Positions 53,544 through 61,330 of a stretch of 64,000 nucleotides of DNA are shown here, in pieces; position 1 is the stretch's first letter, and each line of letters starts with the position of its first letter. The stretch is from Bradyrhizobium sp. CB2312. Its GTDB lineage: Bacteria > Pseudomonadota > Alphaproteobacteria > Rhizobiales > Xanthobacteraceae. The DNA is taken from NCBI RefSeq assembly GCF_029714425.1, contig NZ_CP121668.1, forward strand, positions 1,447,501 to 1,511,500. Reading direction: 5' to 3'. The position numbers and the translations under genes were made by a program. The notes below the pieces were generated by a model. That model was not told the origin of the DNA. It was given only the letters and a program-made list of their open reading frames with translations, and did no database searches.

Positions 53544-55637
53544 ATGGCAGGATTTTCACAGGTATTCGATCAGGGCAATTTGCTGCGCGCCTATCGGTGG
53601 ATACTCAGCAACCCAGAGCCGTTTTTCAAAGGGCATTTCCGCGCGGCGTATTCCGATTATGCGCTTTCGTCCGAGGCTAATCTAAAGTTCCTGAAGCGGC
53701 AGATTAGTCAGGAGCGTTTCACGCCGACACCGGCTTCTAAACTCTACCTCCCAAAGACATCCGGCATTTTGAGGCCAATTTCCCTTCTCACCGTTAACGA
53801 CCAAATAGCCTATCAAGCGGTGGCAAACCTTGTTGCTGAAGCGGTCTTCAGAAAAACAAGAGCACGTTACCGTACTAACGTTTTTCAGCACCTATACGCG
53901 GGCAAAAGCTCTCGCTTCTTTTACTTGAAATGGCAGGACAGCTATCGTGCATATGCTTCGTATGTACGTTCCTATTATCACGCGGGCTATCAGTATGTGG
54001 CCAGCTTCGACCTGACAGCGTTCTACGACACGATTGATCACCACGTGTTGAGGACGCTTTTGCGAGACTTGCGCATTGATCACGATACCGTTGATTTTTT
54101 GATGCGATGTCTGCGCGAGTGGACCTGCGCGACCTGGAGTGACGGAAGAAAGCCCATCTACCATGAGCACGGCATCCCACAGGGACCGTTGTCATCGGGT
54201 ATAATCTCGGAAGTCGTTCTGCGACACATTGATGATGCTGGCTTGCGCTCGGTCAGAGACATTCGCTACCTGCGCTATGTCGATGACATTAAGATCACGG
54301 CCAAGTCAGAGGATGCTCTTCGGCGCAGATTGGTGACCCTTGATCTGGCAGCCAAGGAAATTGGGCTGTTTCCGCAGTCCTCAAAGATTGCTATCCGCAA
54401 GATCAGTGATCCTGCCGAAGAAATTAAATCGGTAAGTCAGCCTCCTGAGCCATCGGTACTCAGGGGGAGCAGTCAAGAAACGATCAGGCGTCGTGTTCAG
54501 CTACTGGCCAATCGCGGCATACCAACGGATGTAACCCGCTTCAGATATGTCTTGGCGTCCCTTGCTCCGTCGGCAAAAACAAATGGCGTTTTGCTAAAAG
54601 TTCTTCGGCGTCAACCTCAATTGTCGGATACCCTGATCCGGCACTGGGGCAAATACAAAAAGCTGCCCATAAAACTATCCCAAGCCCTGATCGACTTGGT
54701 TTTGCAGTCTGAAATCTATCACGCGGTGAATGCGATGATACTTGACCTCCTTTTGGGTCGCGTGAACACCTCGCAAGAATTGGTGCTTTCAACGTTCGCT
54801 TACGAGCGTCTGTTTGCTGGACGGTATCGCAGCTCTTCCATTGCGCGGCCGCAGCCAACCTATAAAGTCGCGCTGGCGCGGTGGGCGTTGCTCTCGGGCC
54901 GTATGACCTATCGCGATTTTGAAACACTGCTATTCAGTGAACGGGATTGGTGGGTTCGGCAGGGGATGCTCCATCATCTTGACTCTGCCAAGTTTGGTAA
55001 TCCTGGCTATGCTGCACTCCTGAATGCTTCCATGCGGGTAGACAACGACCCCGACTTTTCGAGGGCTGGTGCTGCGCTTCTCTTTCAATCTACCTTGCCG
55101 TTAACGAAACCCTACGACGATTGTGCTCTTTCAGCCCGTCTTCTCCTGAGAGCGACAAAGATTATACCCAAGGCTGGGCGAGCCCCAAGTCTAATTGGAC
55201 CGATCCTTGCTTACGTTCTCGGTGTGCCGAAGACACCTTACGATTGGCAACGATTTTTCGGGCCAGACCATGCGGCAGCAGAACAAATCGCCATAAAGGC
55301 AAAGCAGCGGTTTGAGACAGACATCGACGCTTGCGTCGTATCGATTGACAGTTTCTGTGATGCTGCCATGCGGAAAATCTACCAGAAGCGGGGCCTGATC
55401 ATGCCAGCGTATGGCGCCGCGGTCGGGGCATCATCACCAGCTTGGCTCCGAGCGTTACCCCTCTTGAAGGACGGGCTTTACGAGTTGCATCAGCTGCGCA
55501 TCAAATCCTTCACAGCTCACCCGGTCCATACGAAAACAGGAACGGCCAATACCCGAATTAAGCACTCTCAATTTTATAGGGTGCGGAAGCTACTGGTTGC
55601 TGCCTTCCGCCAGCTGGAGGCGAGCATTGTGCCGTAG
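53544..55637 (+). CDS. Reverse transcriptase of unknown-group/defence type, long C-terminus
   Basis: A 697-residue protein. The RT domain occupies about 45-330: 'KLYLPKTSGILRPISLLTVNDQIAYQAVANLVAEA' (motifs 1-2), motif A 'FDLTAFYDTID' at 155-165, B 'GIPQGPLSSGIISEV' with QGPLSS at 213-218, C 'RYLRYVDDIKI' with YVDD at 245-248, then D-like 'AAKEIGLFPQSSKIAIRKI'. The following 370 residues are helical without a nuclease or nitrilase signature that I can see, resembling the helical C-termini of Abi-type and unknown-group RTs. It lacks intron maturase features. It is the last gene before attR and shows lower GC than its surroundings. The start is ATG 53544; DNA or RNA template unknown. Confidence 0.82.
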   Translation: MAGFSQVFDQGNLLRAYRWILSNPEPFFKGHFRAAYSDYALSSEANLKFLKRQISQERFTPTPASKLYLPKTSGILRPISLLTVNDQIAYQAVANLVAEAVFRKTRARYRTNVFQHLYAGKSSRFFYLKWQDSYRAYASYVRSYYHAGYQYVASFDLTAFYDTIDHHVLRTLLRDLRIDHDTVDFLMRCLREWTCATWSDGRKPIYHEHGIPQGPLSSGIISEVVLRHIDDAGLRSVRDIRYLRYVDDIKITAKSEDALRRRLVTLDLAAKEIGLFPQSSKIAIRKISDPAEEIKSVSQPPEPSVLRGSSQETIRRRVQLLANRGIPTDVTRFRYVLASLAPSAKTNGVLLKVLRRQPQLSDTLIRHWGKYKKLPIKLSQALIDLVLQSEIYHAVNAMILDLLLGRVNTSQELVLSTFAYERLFAGRYRSSSIARPQPTYKVALARWALLSGRMTYRDFETLLFSERDWWVRQGMLHHLDSAKFGNPGYAALLNASMRVDNDPDFSRAGAALLFQSTLPLTKPYDDCALSARLLLRATKIIPKAGRAPSLIGPILAYVLGVPKTPYDWQRFFGPDHAAAEQIAIKAKQRFETDIDACVVSIDSFCDAAMRKIYQKRGLIMPAYGAAVGASSPAWLRALPLLKDGLYELHQLRIKSFTAHPVHTKTGTANTRIKHSQFYRVRKLLVAAFRQLEASIVP

Positions 55638-55728
55638 GTTGAAATAATACAAAAAGTGGGTACAAACCACACGTGACTGGCGCAAAATTATGCTTGTTTA
55701 TCAACACGTAAGCTGAGTGCAGGCAGTA

Positions 55729-55745
55729 CCCACCCAACTGTACCA
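55729..55745 (+). repeat. attR core of the genomic island
   Basis: CCCACCCAACTGTACCA is identical to the tRNA-His 3' end at 32604-32620. No other part of the tRNA is present, so this is the displaced copy left by integration. Confidence 0.92.
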
Positions 55746-55940
55746 GTCCAGTTGAATTGCCCCGCATAGATCTGACGTATTTGCGCCGCCTGGCGGGCGG
55801 TACCCACCCAACCAAGCGTGGGCAGCGGGCGCAACGACGTTGATTTGCATCAAGGGTACGACAGAAACAACGTCGATAACGGCAACGAGCCGCGAACGGT
55901 GCGGTGGCGCATTCGCCTCCCTCAATCAGCGGGGATCATC

Positions 55941-57281
55941 ATGCCATGCTCCCGGCCTAACGATCCAAGCCGTCGCCTTGTTCTCAGCGCACTTGCGGCG
56001 CTCCCAACATTCTCCATGCCGGTCGTTGACAATGCGCAGGCGCAAACAACAACCGGGCAAGCACCCGGTCCGGCCGGGGGCGGCTTTTCATTCGCTGCGG
56101 TCGGCGATACCCGACCCATGATGTACCTCCCGTTGAAAGAAGGACAACCGGACCTCAGCAAGTTCTTCGTCGAGATGTTCGGGTTGGTCATGCCGGAAAA
56201 GGTCGCCGAGGCCGTCGTCGCGAAGGATGTGAAGATGATCTTCGATCCGGTCACAAAGGACCTGATCAAGATTGTCATGCCATTCGCATCCAAGACGGAA
56301 GTGATGACCCTGACGGTAGATAAGGGTTGGGTCACCGAGGCATCCGTTGAAGACGTGAAACTGCTCCCTGGAGTCCATCGGACGATGTTCCGGCTTCAGG
56401 GCGGCGAATGGGTGACCCGTGAAATCGTGAAGGACGTTCAATCCGGTCGCGCCAAATTCGTGGTGAATAGCGGTGACGCCGTCTGGTGGGGCAATCAGGG
56501 CTTGACTGTCAGCGAGAGCCCATACTGGAAGCGCGTGAATGATACGATGTTGAAGAAGCTACCCGCGCCGGATGACGAGATGCGCGCAGCCGGTCTGGAT
56601 GGGCGCTTCTTCATGAGTGTGGGCAATCATGAGGTGTGGGCCGACCCGAAGATTGAGGGCGTTCTTTCGGCGGTGCCGTATCTGAGGAAATTCGGCGTCA
56701 CGCCGGAAAACCTCATCTACAAATTCGATTTCAAGGGCACCCGCCTCATCTATCTCTGGAGTGGCAAGTACGACTACCGTTCGCCGTCGCTGTGGGACGC
56801 TGATCGGCCAAAATATGCCGAGCAGATGACCCAGCTTCAAAAGTGGATGGACGAGGCGAAGGCCAATGGCATTCGGAAGGCGTTTATCGTCTTCCATTAT
56901 CCCGTGTTTGCGCGGTCAGGCTTGGGCCCGATCCCGGCTCCCGATAACCCGCACAAGGTGATTGCGTCGTATGCCAAGGACATGGAGGTGGTCGTATTGA
57001 ACGGGCATGTCCACACCACGGAAATCTATGACGTAGATGGGATAAAGTATCTGATGTTGGGCGGTGGGGGCGCAGAACAAGACCCGATCCTGCCGGGGCG
57101 AACCAGCATCAAGGTGCCCGCTGACTATCCGCAGGACCTCTACTGGAAGGGCCAGCCTCCGCAAGAGGAGTACAACTACGTGCTGGTGGACGTCGAACCA
57201 GGCCAGAAGACGAAATTCACCCTCAATCGCTTCCGGCCGTGGTCGGCAGAGCCATTCGGGACCGAGGAACTCTTCAAGTGA
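55941..57281 (+). CDS. Secreted metallophosphoesterase
   Basis: A 446-residue calcineurin-like phosphoesterase. The leader MPCSRPNDPSRRLVLSALAA with a twin-arginine S-R-R-L-V-L and a hydrophobic stretch to about residue 33 (cleavage near AQAQ) suggests Tat export to the periplasm. The dimetal motifs are in order: 'FAAVGDTRPMM', 'FVVNSGDAVWWG', 'FFMSVGNHEVW', 'FIVFHYPVFA' and 'VVLNGHVHTTEIYD'. ATG 55941 follows AGCGGGGATC; an in-frame extension upstream to 55818 would cover the leader and is rejected. It probably removes phosphate from nucleotides, phospholipids or organic phosphates; the substrate is unknown. Two small membrane genes follow closely. Confidence 0.85.
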   Translation: MPCSRPNDPSRRLVLSALAALPTFSMPVVDNAQAQTTTGQAPGPAGGGFSFAAVGDTRPMMYLPLKEGQPDLSKFFVEMFGLVMPEKVAEAVVAKDVKMIFDPVTKDLIKIVMPFASKTEVMTLTVDKGWVTEASVEDVKLLPGVHRTMFRLQGGEWVTREIVKDVQSGRAKFVVNSGDAVWWGNQGLTVSESPYWKRVNDTMLKKLPAPDDEMRAAGLDGRFFMSVGNHEVWADPKIEGVLSAVPYLRKFGVTPENLIYKFDFKGTRLIYLWSGKYDYRSPSLWDADRPKYAEQMTQLQKWMDEAKANGIRKAFIVFHYPVFARSGLGPIPAPDNPHKVIASYAKDMEVVVLNGHVHTTEIYDVDGIKYLMLGGGGAEQDPILPGRTSIKVPADYPQDLYWKGQPPQEEYNYVLVDVEPGQKTKFTLNRFRPWSAEPFGTEELFK

Positions 57282-57311
57282 GCAGGGCACCTGTGTTTAC
57301 GGAGTGAGGTT

Positions 57312-57776
57312 CTGGCGACAGCTATTCTGATCATTCACGGCTTGGTCGCGGTCGCACTGCTTGGCGCGATAACACACCAGACTTTAGCGGCATGGGGATC
57401 GGCGGGCGCGCGACGCGGCTCGTTCTTTGGCCGCTTTCGTTCCATACCGTCAGTCACGTTCGCCAACGCCGTGGTCGTGCTGTACGCCATTTCCACGCTT
57501 CTGGGTGGGACCCTTTATCTTTATTTCCGTGTGGATGTCAGACCCGAATTGGAGCGTGCGGGTCACTGGCATGTCCTCGGCTTCTTCGACCTCAAGGAAC
57601 ATTTTGCAGCAATCGGGCTGGCGTTGCTGCCCGCCTACTGGGTCTGCTGGCGCCGGCCGCTTGCCAACGAACCTGCTCAGACGCGCACGGCGCTCACCTC
57701 GATACTTGCCTTCATCATTTGGTGGGGCTTTCTGTCCGGTCACGTCGCTAACAACATCATGGGTTTCGGCTCATGA
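57312..57776 (+). CDS. Small integral membrane protein, likely CTG start
   Basis: A protein of about 154 residues with four helices: 'LATAILIIHGLVAVALLGAITHQTLAAWG', 'VTFANAVVVLYAISTLLGGTLYLYF', 'LKEHFAAIGLALLPAYWVCWRRP' and 'TALTSILAFIIWWGFLSGHVANNIMG'. Conserved His residues (GAITHQ, KEHF, SGHVAN) hint at haem or metal binding, but no family is known to me. The only canonical start in frame (TTG 57342) would cut the first helix; CTG at 57312 lies seven bases after GGAG and gives the full helix, so I infer a CTG start. The stop overlaps the next gene's ATG (ATGA), implying coupling. Confidence 0.6.
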   Translation: MATAILIIHGLVAVALLGAITHQTLAAWGSAGARRGSFFGRFRSIPSVTFANAVVVLYAISTLLGGTLYLYFRVDVRPELERAGHWHVLGFFDLKEHFAAIGLALLPAYWVCWRRPLANEPAQTRTALTSILAFIIWWGFLSGHVANNIMGFGS

Positions 57777-58138
57777 CTTCATCAGCCCCGTTCCGCCGCT
57801 TTGCATTCGCATTCGGGACCACGTTCGCGGTCCTCTACGTGGTCGCGCTCGCAAGGGACCTTGCTCTTTTCACCGTTTTCCCGTCGCTCGGCATCGTGCT
57901 CGCGGGCACGCATCACTCGCGAGACGTTGCTGACCCTGCGATGGGATTTCTGGCTCCAGCGATGTACTGGTACGGGTGGGCCGCGACGGCCGCGCTCGGG
58001 GCACTGATCGTCGCTCTCGTTGTTGCGTCGTTCGCCGAACGCTTGGCGCGATACGTTTGGCCGGGATGGGTGTGGGTCATTCCTGTCCTCTCGATGATCG
58101 CTTGCGTCTATCTCACTCTGCCTTGGTTTCGACTTTAG
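57773..58138 (+). CDS. Small integral membrane protein, coupled to the preceding gene
   Basis: A 121-residue protein with three hydrophobic helices ('FGTTFAVLYVVALARDLALF', 'YWYGWAATAALGALIVALVVASFAERLA', 'WVWVIPVLSMIACVYLTLPWF'). Short conserved-looking polar parts include 'LAGTHHSRDVADPAMGFLAP'. It begins at ATG 57773 within the stop of the previous gene and probably forms a complex with it. The pair follows the exported phosphoesterase, whose role they may share. The IS66 element starts 80 bp beyond its stop. Confidence 0.6.
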   Translation: MTSSAPFRRFAFAFGTTFAVLYVVALARDLALFTVFPSLGIVLAGTHHSRDVADPAMGFLAPAMYWYGWAATAALGALIVALVVASFAERLARYVWPGWVWVIPVLSMIACVYLTLPWFRL

Positions 58139-58208
58139 CTTGGTTCCTCGGCCGCATCGCGTCCAGCCTTCCCGAGGAAATTCGAGCGCAACAATCGTTG
58201 GGGATCTC

Positions 58209-58217
58209 ATGTCGAAC
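58209..58217 (+). pseudogene. Start codon and first codons of the DUF4126 gene, cut off by IS66
   Basis: ATG TCG AAC, preceded by a GGGGATCTC stretch, encodes MSN. The IS66 element begins at the next base. The sequence TGTCGAAC (58210-58217) is duplicated at 61332-61339, where the same reading frame continues as SDLALSIALG. Confidence 0.75.
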
Positions 58218-58305
58218 GTAAGCGTAGCGCCGAGGCCCTTTGGATTGTTTGTACGGAGTCTTGAGAGCACCGCTAGAAGAGTCATCTTCTGCAAGGGTGC
58301 TCATA

Positions 58306-58728
58306 ATGGACGACCAATCTGACGACATAAGACGACCGTTGTCACCACGTATCGAAGTGTATGCTGGTGCAGGTCGCAAGCGCTGGCCGGACGATTTGAA
58401 GGCGCAGATTGCCGCCGAAAGCCTCGAGCCGGGTGCGGTTGTCACGGATGTCGCCCGTCGTCATGGCTGCCGGCCCCAGCAGGTGCATGACTGGCGGCGC
58501 CGGGCGCGGTTGGGCCAGTTGGTGCTTCCGGCGTCGGCGGACACGCTGTCGTTCGTGCCGGTGGTATCGGAATCGGCGTTGCCGGCGACCGCAGAACCGT
58601 CCGGGTCGCCGGAAGCCGCCGTTGTGACGGTCGAGTTCCAAGGGGCGCGCGTAGAGGTGCGCGGGACGCCTGGCCTTGCTGTGCTGAGTGATGTGTTCCT
58701 AGCGCTCCGACGGACACGTCCATGCTGA
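58306..58728 (+). CDS. tnpA: IS66 TnpA accessory protein
   Basis: A 140-residue protein of the IS66 OrfA group. After a polar leader, 'KRWPDDLKAQIAAESLEPGAVVTDVARRHGCRPQQVHDWRRRARLGQL' is the HTH typical of these proteins, and a low-complexity Pro/Ala/Val region follows with 'VVTVEFQGARVEVRG' near the end, as in other TnpA. It probably binds the IS ends. ATG 58306 is used; a longer frame from 58240 runs back through the terminal repeat region. It overlaps tnpB by seven bases. Confidence 0.92.
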   Translation: MDDQSDDIRRPLSPRIEVYAGAGRKRWPDDLKAQIAAESLEPGAVVTDVARRHGCRPQQVHDWRRRARLGQLVLPASADTLSFVPVVSESALPATAEPSGSPEAAVVTVEFQGARVEVRGTPGLAVLSDVFLALRRTRPC

Positions 58729-59075
58729 CAATGCCCGCGAGCCTCATGATTTACGTGGCGACGCAACCTGTGGACTTCAGAAAAGGTGCGGAGGGCTTGG
58801 CGCTGTTGGCGAAGGAGACGCTGGGCCATGACCCGATGAAGGGCGTAGCGGTGGTGTTCCGTGCGAAGCGCGCCGATCGGGTGAAGATTGTCGTCTGGGA
58901 TGGCAGCGGCCTTGTGATGTATTGGAAGCGGCTCGATGGCAGCGGCTTCAAATGGCCTCCCATCGTGGCCGGCGTGATGCGGATGAATGCCGCCCAGTTG
59001 TCGGCGCTTCTGGCCGGCATGGATTGGACACGCATGCACGCGCCTCGAATCCCGCAGCCGAAAGCGCTTGCGTAA
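58722..59075 (+). CDS. tnpB: IS66 TnpB accessory protein
   Basis: A 117-residue IS66 OrfB: 'IYVATQPVDFRKGAEGLALLAKETLGHDPMKGVAVVFRAKRADRVKIVVWDGSGLVMYWKRLDGSGFKWP', the near-invariant body of the family, with 'LSALLAGMDWTR' close to the end. The start is ATG 58722, or MTMPA-like 58731 a few codons later; both lie inside the end of tnpA, giving coupled translation. It is required for transposition of IS66 elements but its biochemical role is unknown. Confidence 0.95.
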   Translation: MLTMPASLMIYVATQPVDFRKGAEGLALLAKETLGHDPMKGVAVVFRAKRADRVKIVVWDGSGLVMYWKRLDGSGFKWPPIVAGVMRMNAAQLSALLAGMDWTRMHAPRIPQPKALA

Positions 59076-59125
59076 AAATACAAATCTTCGCTGCATCACG
59101 GCGCGAAGCATGGCAAGCTCGGGCC

Positions 59126-60691
59126 ATGAGTGATTTGCCCGATGAGCTGCCGAGCGATCCAGCCGAGTTGCGTGTCTTTGCCGCGGCTCTGCTGGATCGC
59201 TGCGCCAGGCTCGAGCGGTTACTCAAGCTTGCGAAAGATGCGCAGTTCGGTCGATCCTCGGAAAAGCTGGACGCTGATCAGCTGCAGCTTGTTCTGGAGG
59301 ACATCGAAGAGGCCGTCGCGGCCCTCGAAGCCACCGAGGATCGCGCCAATCCCAGAGTTTGCGAGAAGAGGACGGCCGAGCGCAGAACCAACCGTGGTCA
59401 GCTGCCGGAGCATTTGCCGCGCATCGTGGAAACCCTGATGCCGGCCGAGACCTGTTGCCCGTCTTGCGCGGGCGACCTCTTTGAGATTGGTCGGGATGAG
59501 AGCCAGAGGCTGGACGTCGTTCCGGCGCAGTATCGCGTCATCGTCACCCGCCGGCCTAAGCTCGCCTGCCGCGCCTGTCACGGCGTCGTCCTCCAGTATG
59601 CTGCTCCCGAGCGACTGATCAGGGGAGGATTGCCCACCGAGCGGCTGGTCGCGCATGTGATCGACGCGAAGTATCATTGGCATTTGCCGCTTTACCGCCA
59701 GGCGCAGATGCTGGCGACGCACGGAATAGCGCTGGACCGTTCCACGCTCGCCTTCTGGGTCGGCTATGCCGCCCAGGAACTGAAGCCGTTGTGGCATCGG
59801 CTGCGCCAGCTTCTGCTCGCCTCCTCGAAACTCTGCGTCGATGAGACCCCGGCGCCGGTGTTGGACCCGGGCCGCGGCAGAACGAAAACCGGCTACTTCT
59901 GGGCGCTGTCGCGCGACGACAGGCCCTGGGCCGGGCCTGATCCACCTGGAGTGGTCTATGCCTATGCACCGGGCCGCGGCGCCGTTCATGGCTTGCGGCT
60001 GCTTGAGGGCTATCGCGGCATCATCCATTGCGACGGCTATCAGGCCTACAAGACCATGACCCGAGAGACGCGTGCGGACGCCCTGTCCGGGACGCTCGCC
60101 TTCTGCTGGTCGCATCTGCGGCGGCAGTTTGTGAAGATCGAACGGGAGGTGGCGCCAGCGCCAGCTCCGGTTGCCCGCGAGGCTCTCGAGCGTATCGCCC
60201 AGCTTTATGCGATCGAGAAGGCTCTCCGCGGCCGATCTGCGGACGAGCGCCACGCCGGCAGGCAGGCGCATGCCAGGCCTCTGGCCGCAGCCTTGAAGCA
60301 GTGGTTTGAGGCCAAGCTTGATCACCTTGCACAGAAGAGCGACACGGCGAAGGCTTTGCGCTATGCGCTGCGGCATTGGAACGGCCTGACGCTATACCTT
60401 GATGACGGGCGCATCGAGATGGATACCAATGCGGTCGAGCGAGCGATGCGGCCGATCAAGCTCAACGCCAAGAACTCCCTTTTTGCCGGCTGCGACGAGG
60501 GCGCCGAGAATTGGGCAGTTCTGGCTTCGTTAATCGAGACCTGTAAGCTCAATGGCGTCAGTGCCGAGCACTGGCTCGCTGATGTTCTCGCGAAGCTCGT
60601 TAATGGCTGGCCTGCGGCGCGACTGGACGAACTGCTTCCCTGGGCATCGACCTATACGATGCATGCGCTCGATCCGAGACTGGCAGCATGA
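59126..60691 (+). CDS. tnpC: IS66 transposase TnpC
   Basis: A 521-residue DDE transposase. 'ELRVFAAALLDRCARLERLLKLAKDAQFGRSSEKLD' is the N-terminal leucine-zipper-like part, 'TCCPSCAGDLFEIGRDESQRLDVVPAQYRVIVTRRPKLACRACHG' the zinc-binding region, 'SSKLCVDETPAPVLDPGRGRTKTGYFW' gives the first Asp, 'GIIHCDGYQAYK' the second, and 'MDTNAVERAMRPIKLNAKNSLFAGCDEGAENWA' the Glu, the core of IS66. The C-terminal 'LADVLAKLVNGWPAARLDELLPW' is the usual end. ATG 59126 is at the family start; it overlaps the passenger gene by four bases. Confidence 0.95.
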   Translation: MSDLPDELPSDPAELRVFAAALLDRCARLERLLKLAKDAQFGRSSEKLDADQLQLVLEDIEEAVAALEATEDRANPRVCEKRTAERRTNRGQLPEHLPRIVETLMPAETCCPSCAGDLFEIGRDESQRLDVVPAQYRVIVTRRPKLACRACHGVVLQYAAPERLIRGGLPTERLVAHVIDAKYHWHLPLYRQAQMLATHGIALDRSTLAFWVGYAAQELKPLWHRLRQLLLASSKLCVDETPAPVLDPGRGRTKTGYFWALSRDDRPWAGPDPPGVVYAYAPGRGAVHGLRLLEGYRGIIHCDGYQAYKTMTRETRADALSGTLAFCWSHLRRQFVKIEREVAPAPAPVAREALERIAQLYAIEKALRGRSADERHAGRQAHARPLAAALKQWFEAKLDHLAQKSDTAKALRYALRHWNGLTLYLDDGRIEMDTNAVERAMRPIKLNAKNSLFAGCDEGAENWAVLASLIETCKLNGVSAEHWLADVLAKLVNGWPAARLDELLPWASTYTMHALDPRLAA

Positions 60692-61290
60692 GCCTTAACA
60701 CGACCGTCGTCCGGATCAGGGTAACCCTCAAGGACGTGAAACCGGAGGTGATGCGGTGTCTTGTCGTACCGATCACTTTACGTCTTGACCGGCTGCATCT
60801 GACGCTTCAGGCGGCGTTTGGCTGGACGAATAGCCATCTCTTCGAGTTCCTAGCCGGCGGCGGCCGTTGGGGTATCCCTGATCCCGATGGAGATTTTGAC
60901 CCTCAGCCCATCGATGCCCGCAAGACGCGGCTCTCCAATATCGTTCAAGAGACCGGCGCCAAGACGATCCATTATCTCTACGACTTCGGCGACAGCTGGG
61001 ATCACGTGATCAAGCTTGAAAAGTGGTTCGACAACACGACAACGGAAGGACTTCCCCTCTTGCTCGAGGCCGCCGGCCGTTGTCCTCCGGAAGATGTCGG
61101 TGGTGCGTCAGGCTATGCCGAATACCTCGACGCCATCAGCGAGCCCACCCATCCGGAGCACGAACAAATGCGCCTCTGGGGCCCCGAGCAGTTCGATCCC
61201 AACGTCATCGACCGCAAGGCGCTTGAGGCGGCGGTCAACGCATTGTCCGACATATGGAAGCCGCGACGACGCGCTACGCGGACAAAGTAG
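60688..61290 (+). CDS. Plasmid pRiA4b ORF-3-like passenger protein
   Basis: A 200-residue protein of the pRiA4b ORF-3 family (PF07929 type), seen as 'VRIRVTLKDVKPEVMRCLVVPITLRLDRLHLTLQAAFGWTNSHLFEF', 'IHYLYDFGDSWDHVIKLEKW', 'GRCPPEDVGGASGYAEYLDAI' and 'FDPNVIDRKALEAAVN'. Its function is unknown; a beta-rich, perhaps nucleic-acid-related, fold is likely. It begins at ATG 60688 inside the end of tnpC and lies within the IS ends, so it is carried by the element as a passenger. Codon choice is similar to tnpC. Confidence 0.9.
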   Translation: MSLNTTVVRIRVTLKDVKPEVMRCLVVPITLRLDRLHLTLQAAFGWTNSHLFEFLAGGGRWGIPDPDGDFDPQPIDARKTRLSNIVQETGAKTIHYLYDFGDSWDHVIKLEKWFDNTTTEGLPLLLEAAGRCPPEDVGGASGYAEYLDAISEPTHPEHEQMRLWGPEQFDPNVIDRKALEAAVNALSDIWKPRRRATRTK

Positions 61291-61330
61291 GCGTCAAGCA
61301 TCAATCAAAAGGGCCGCAGAGCTACGCTTA

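Noticed and set aside
53544..55637. Group II intron or diversity-generating retroelement as the source of the RT
   Set aside because: No maturase or endonuclease region follows the RT, no intron-like ends are seen, and no pair of near-identical template/variable repeats was noticed nearby.
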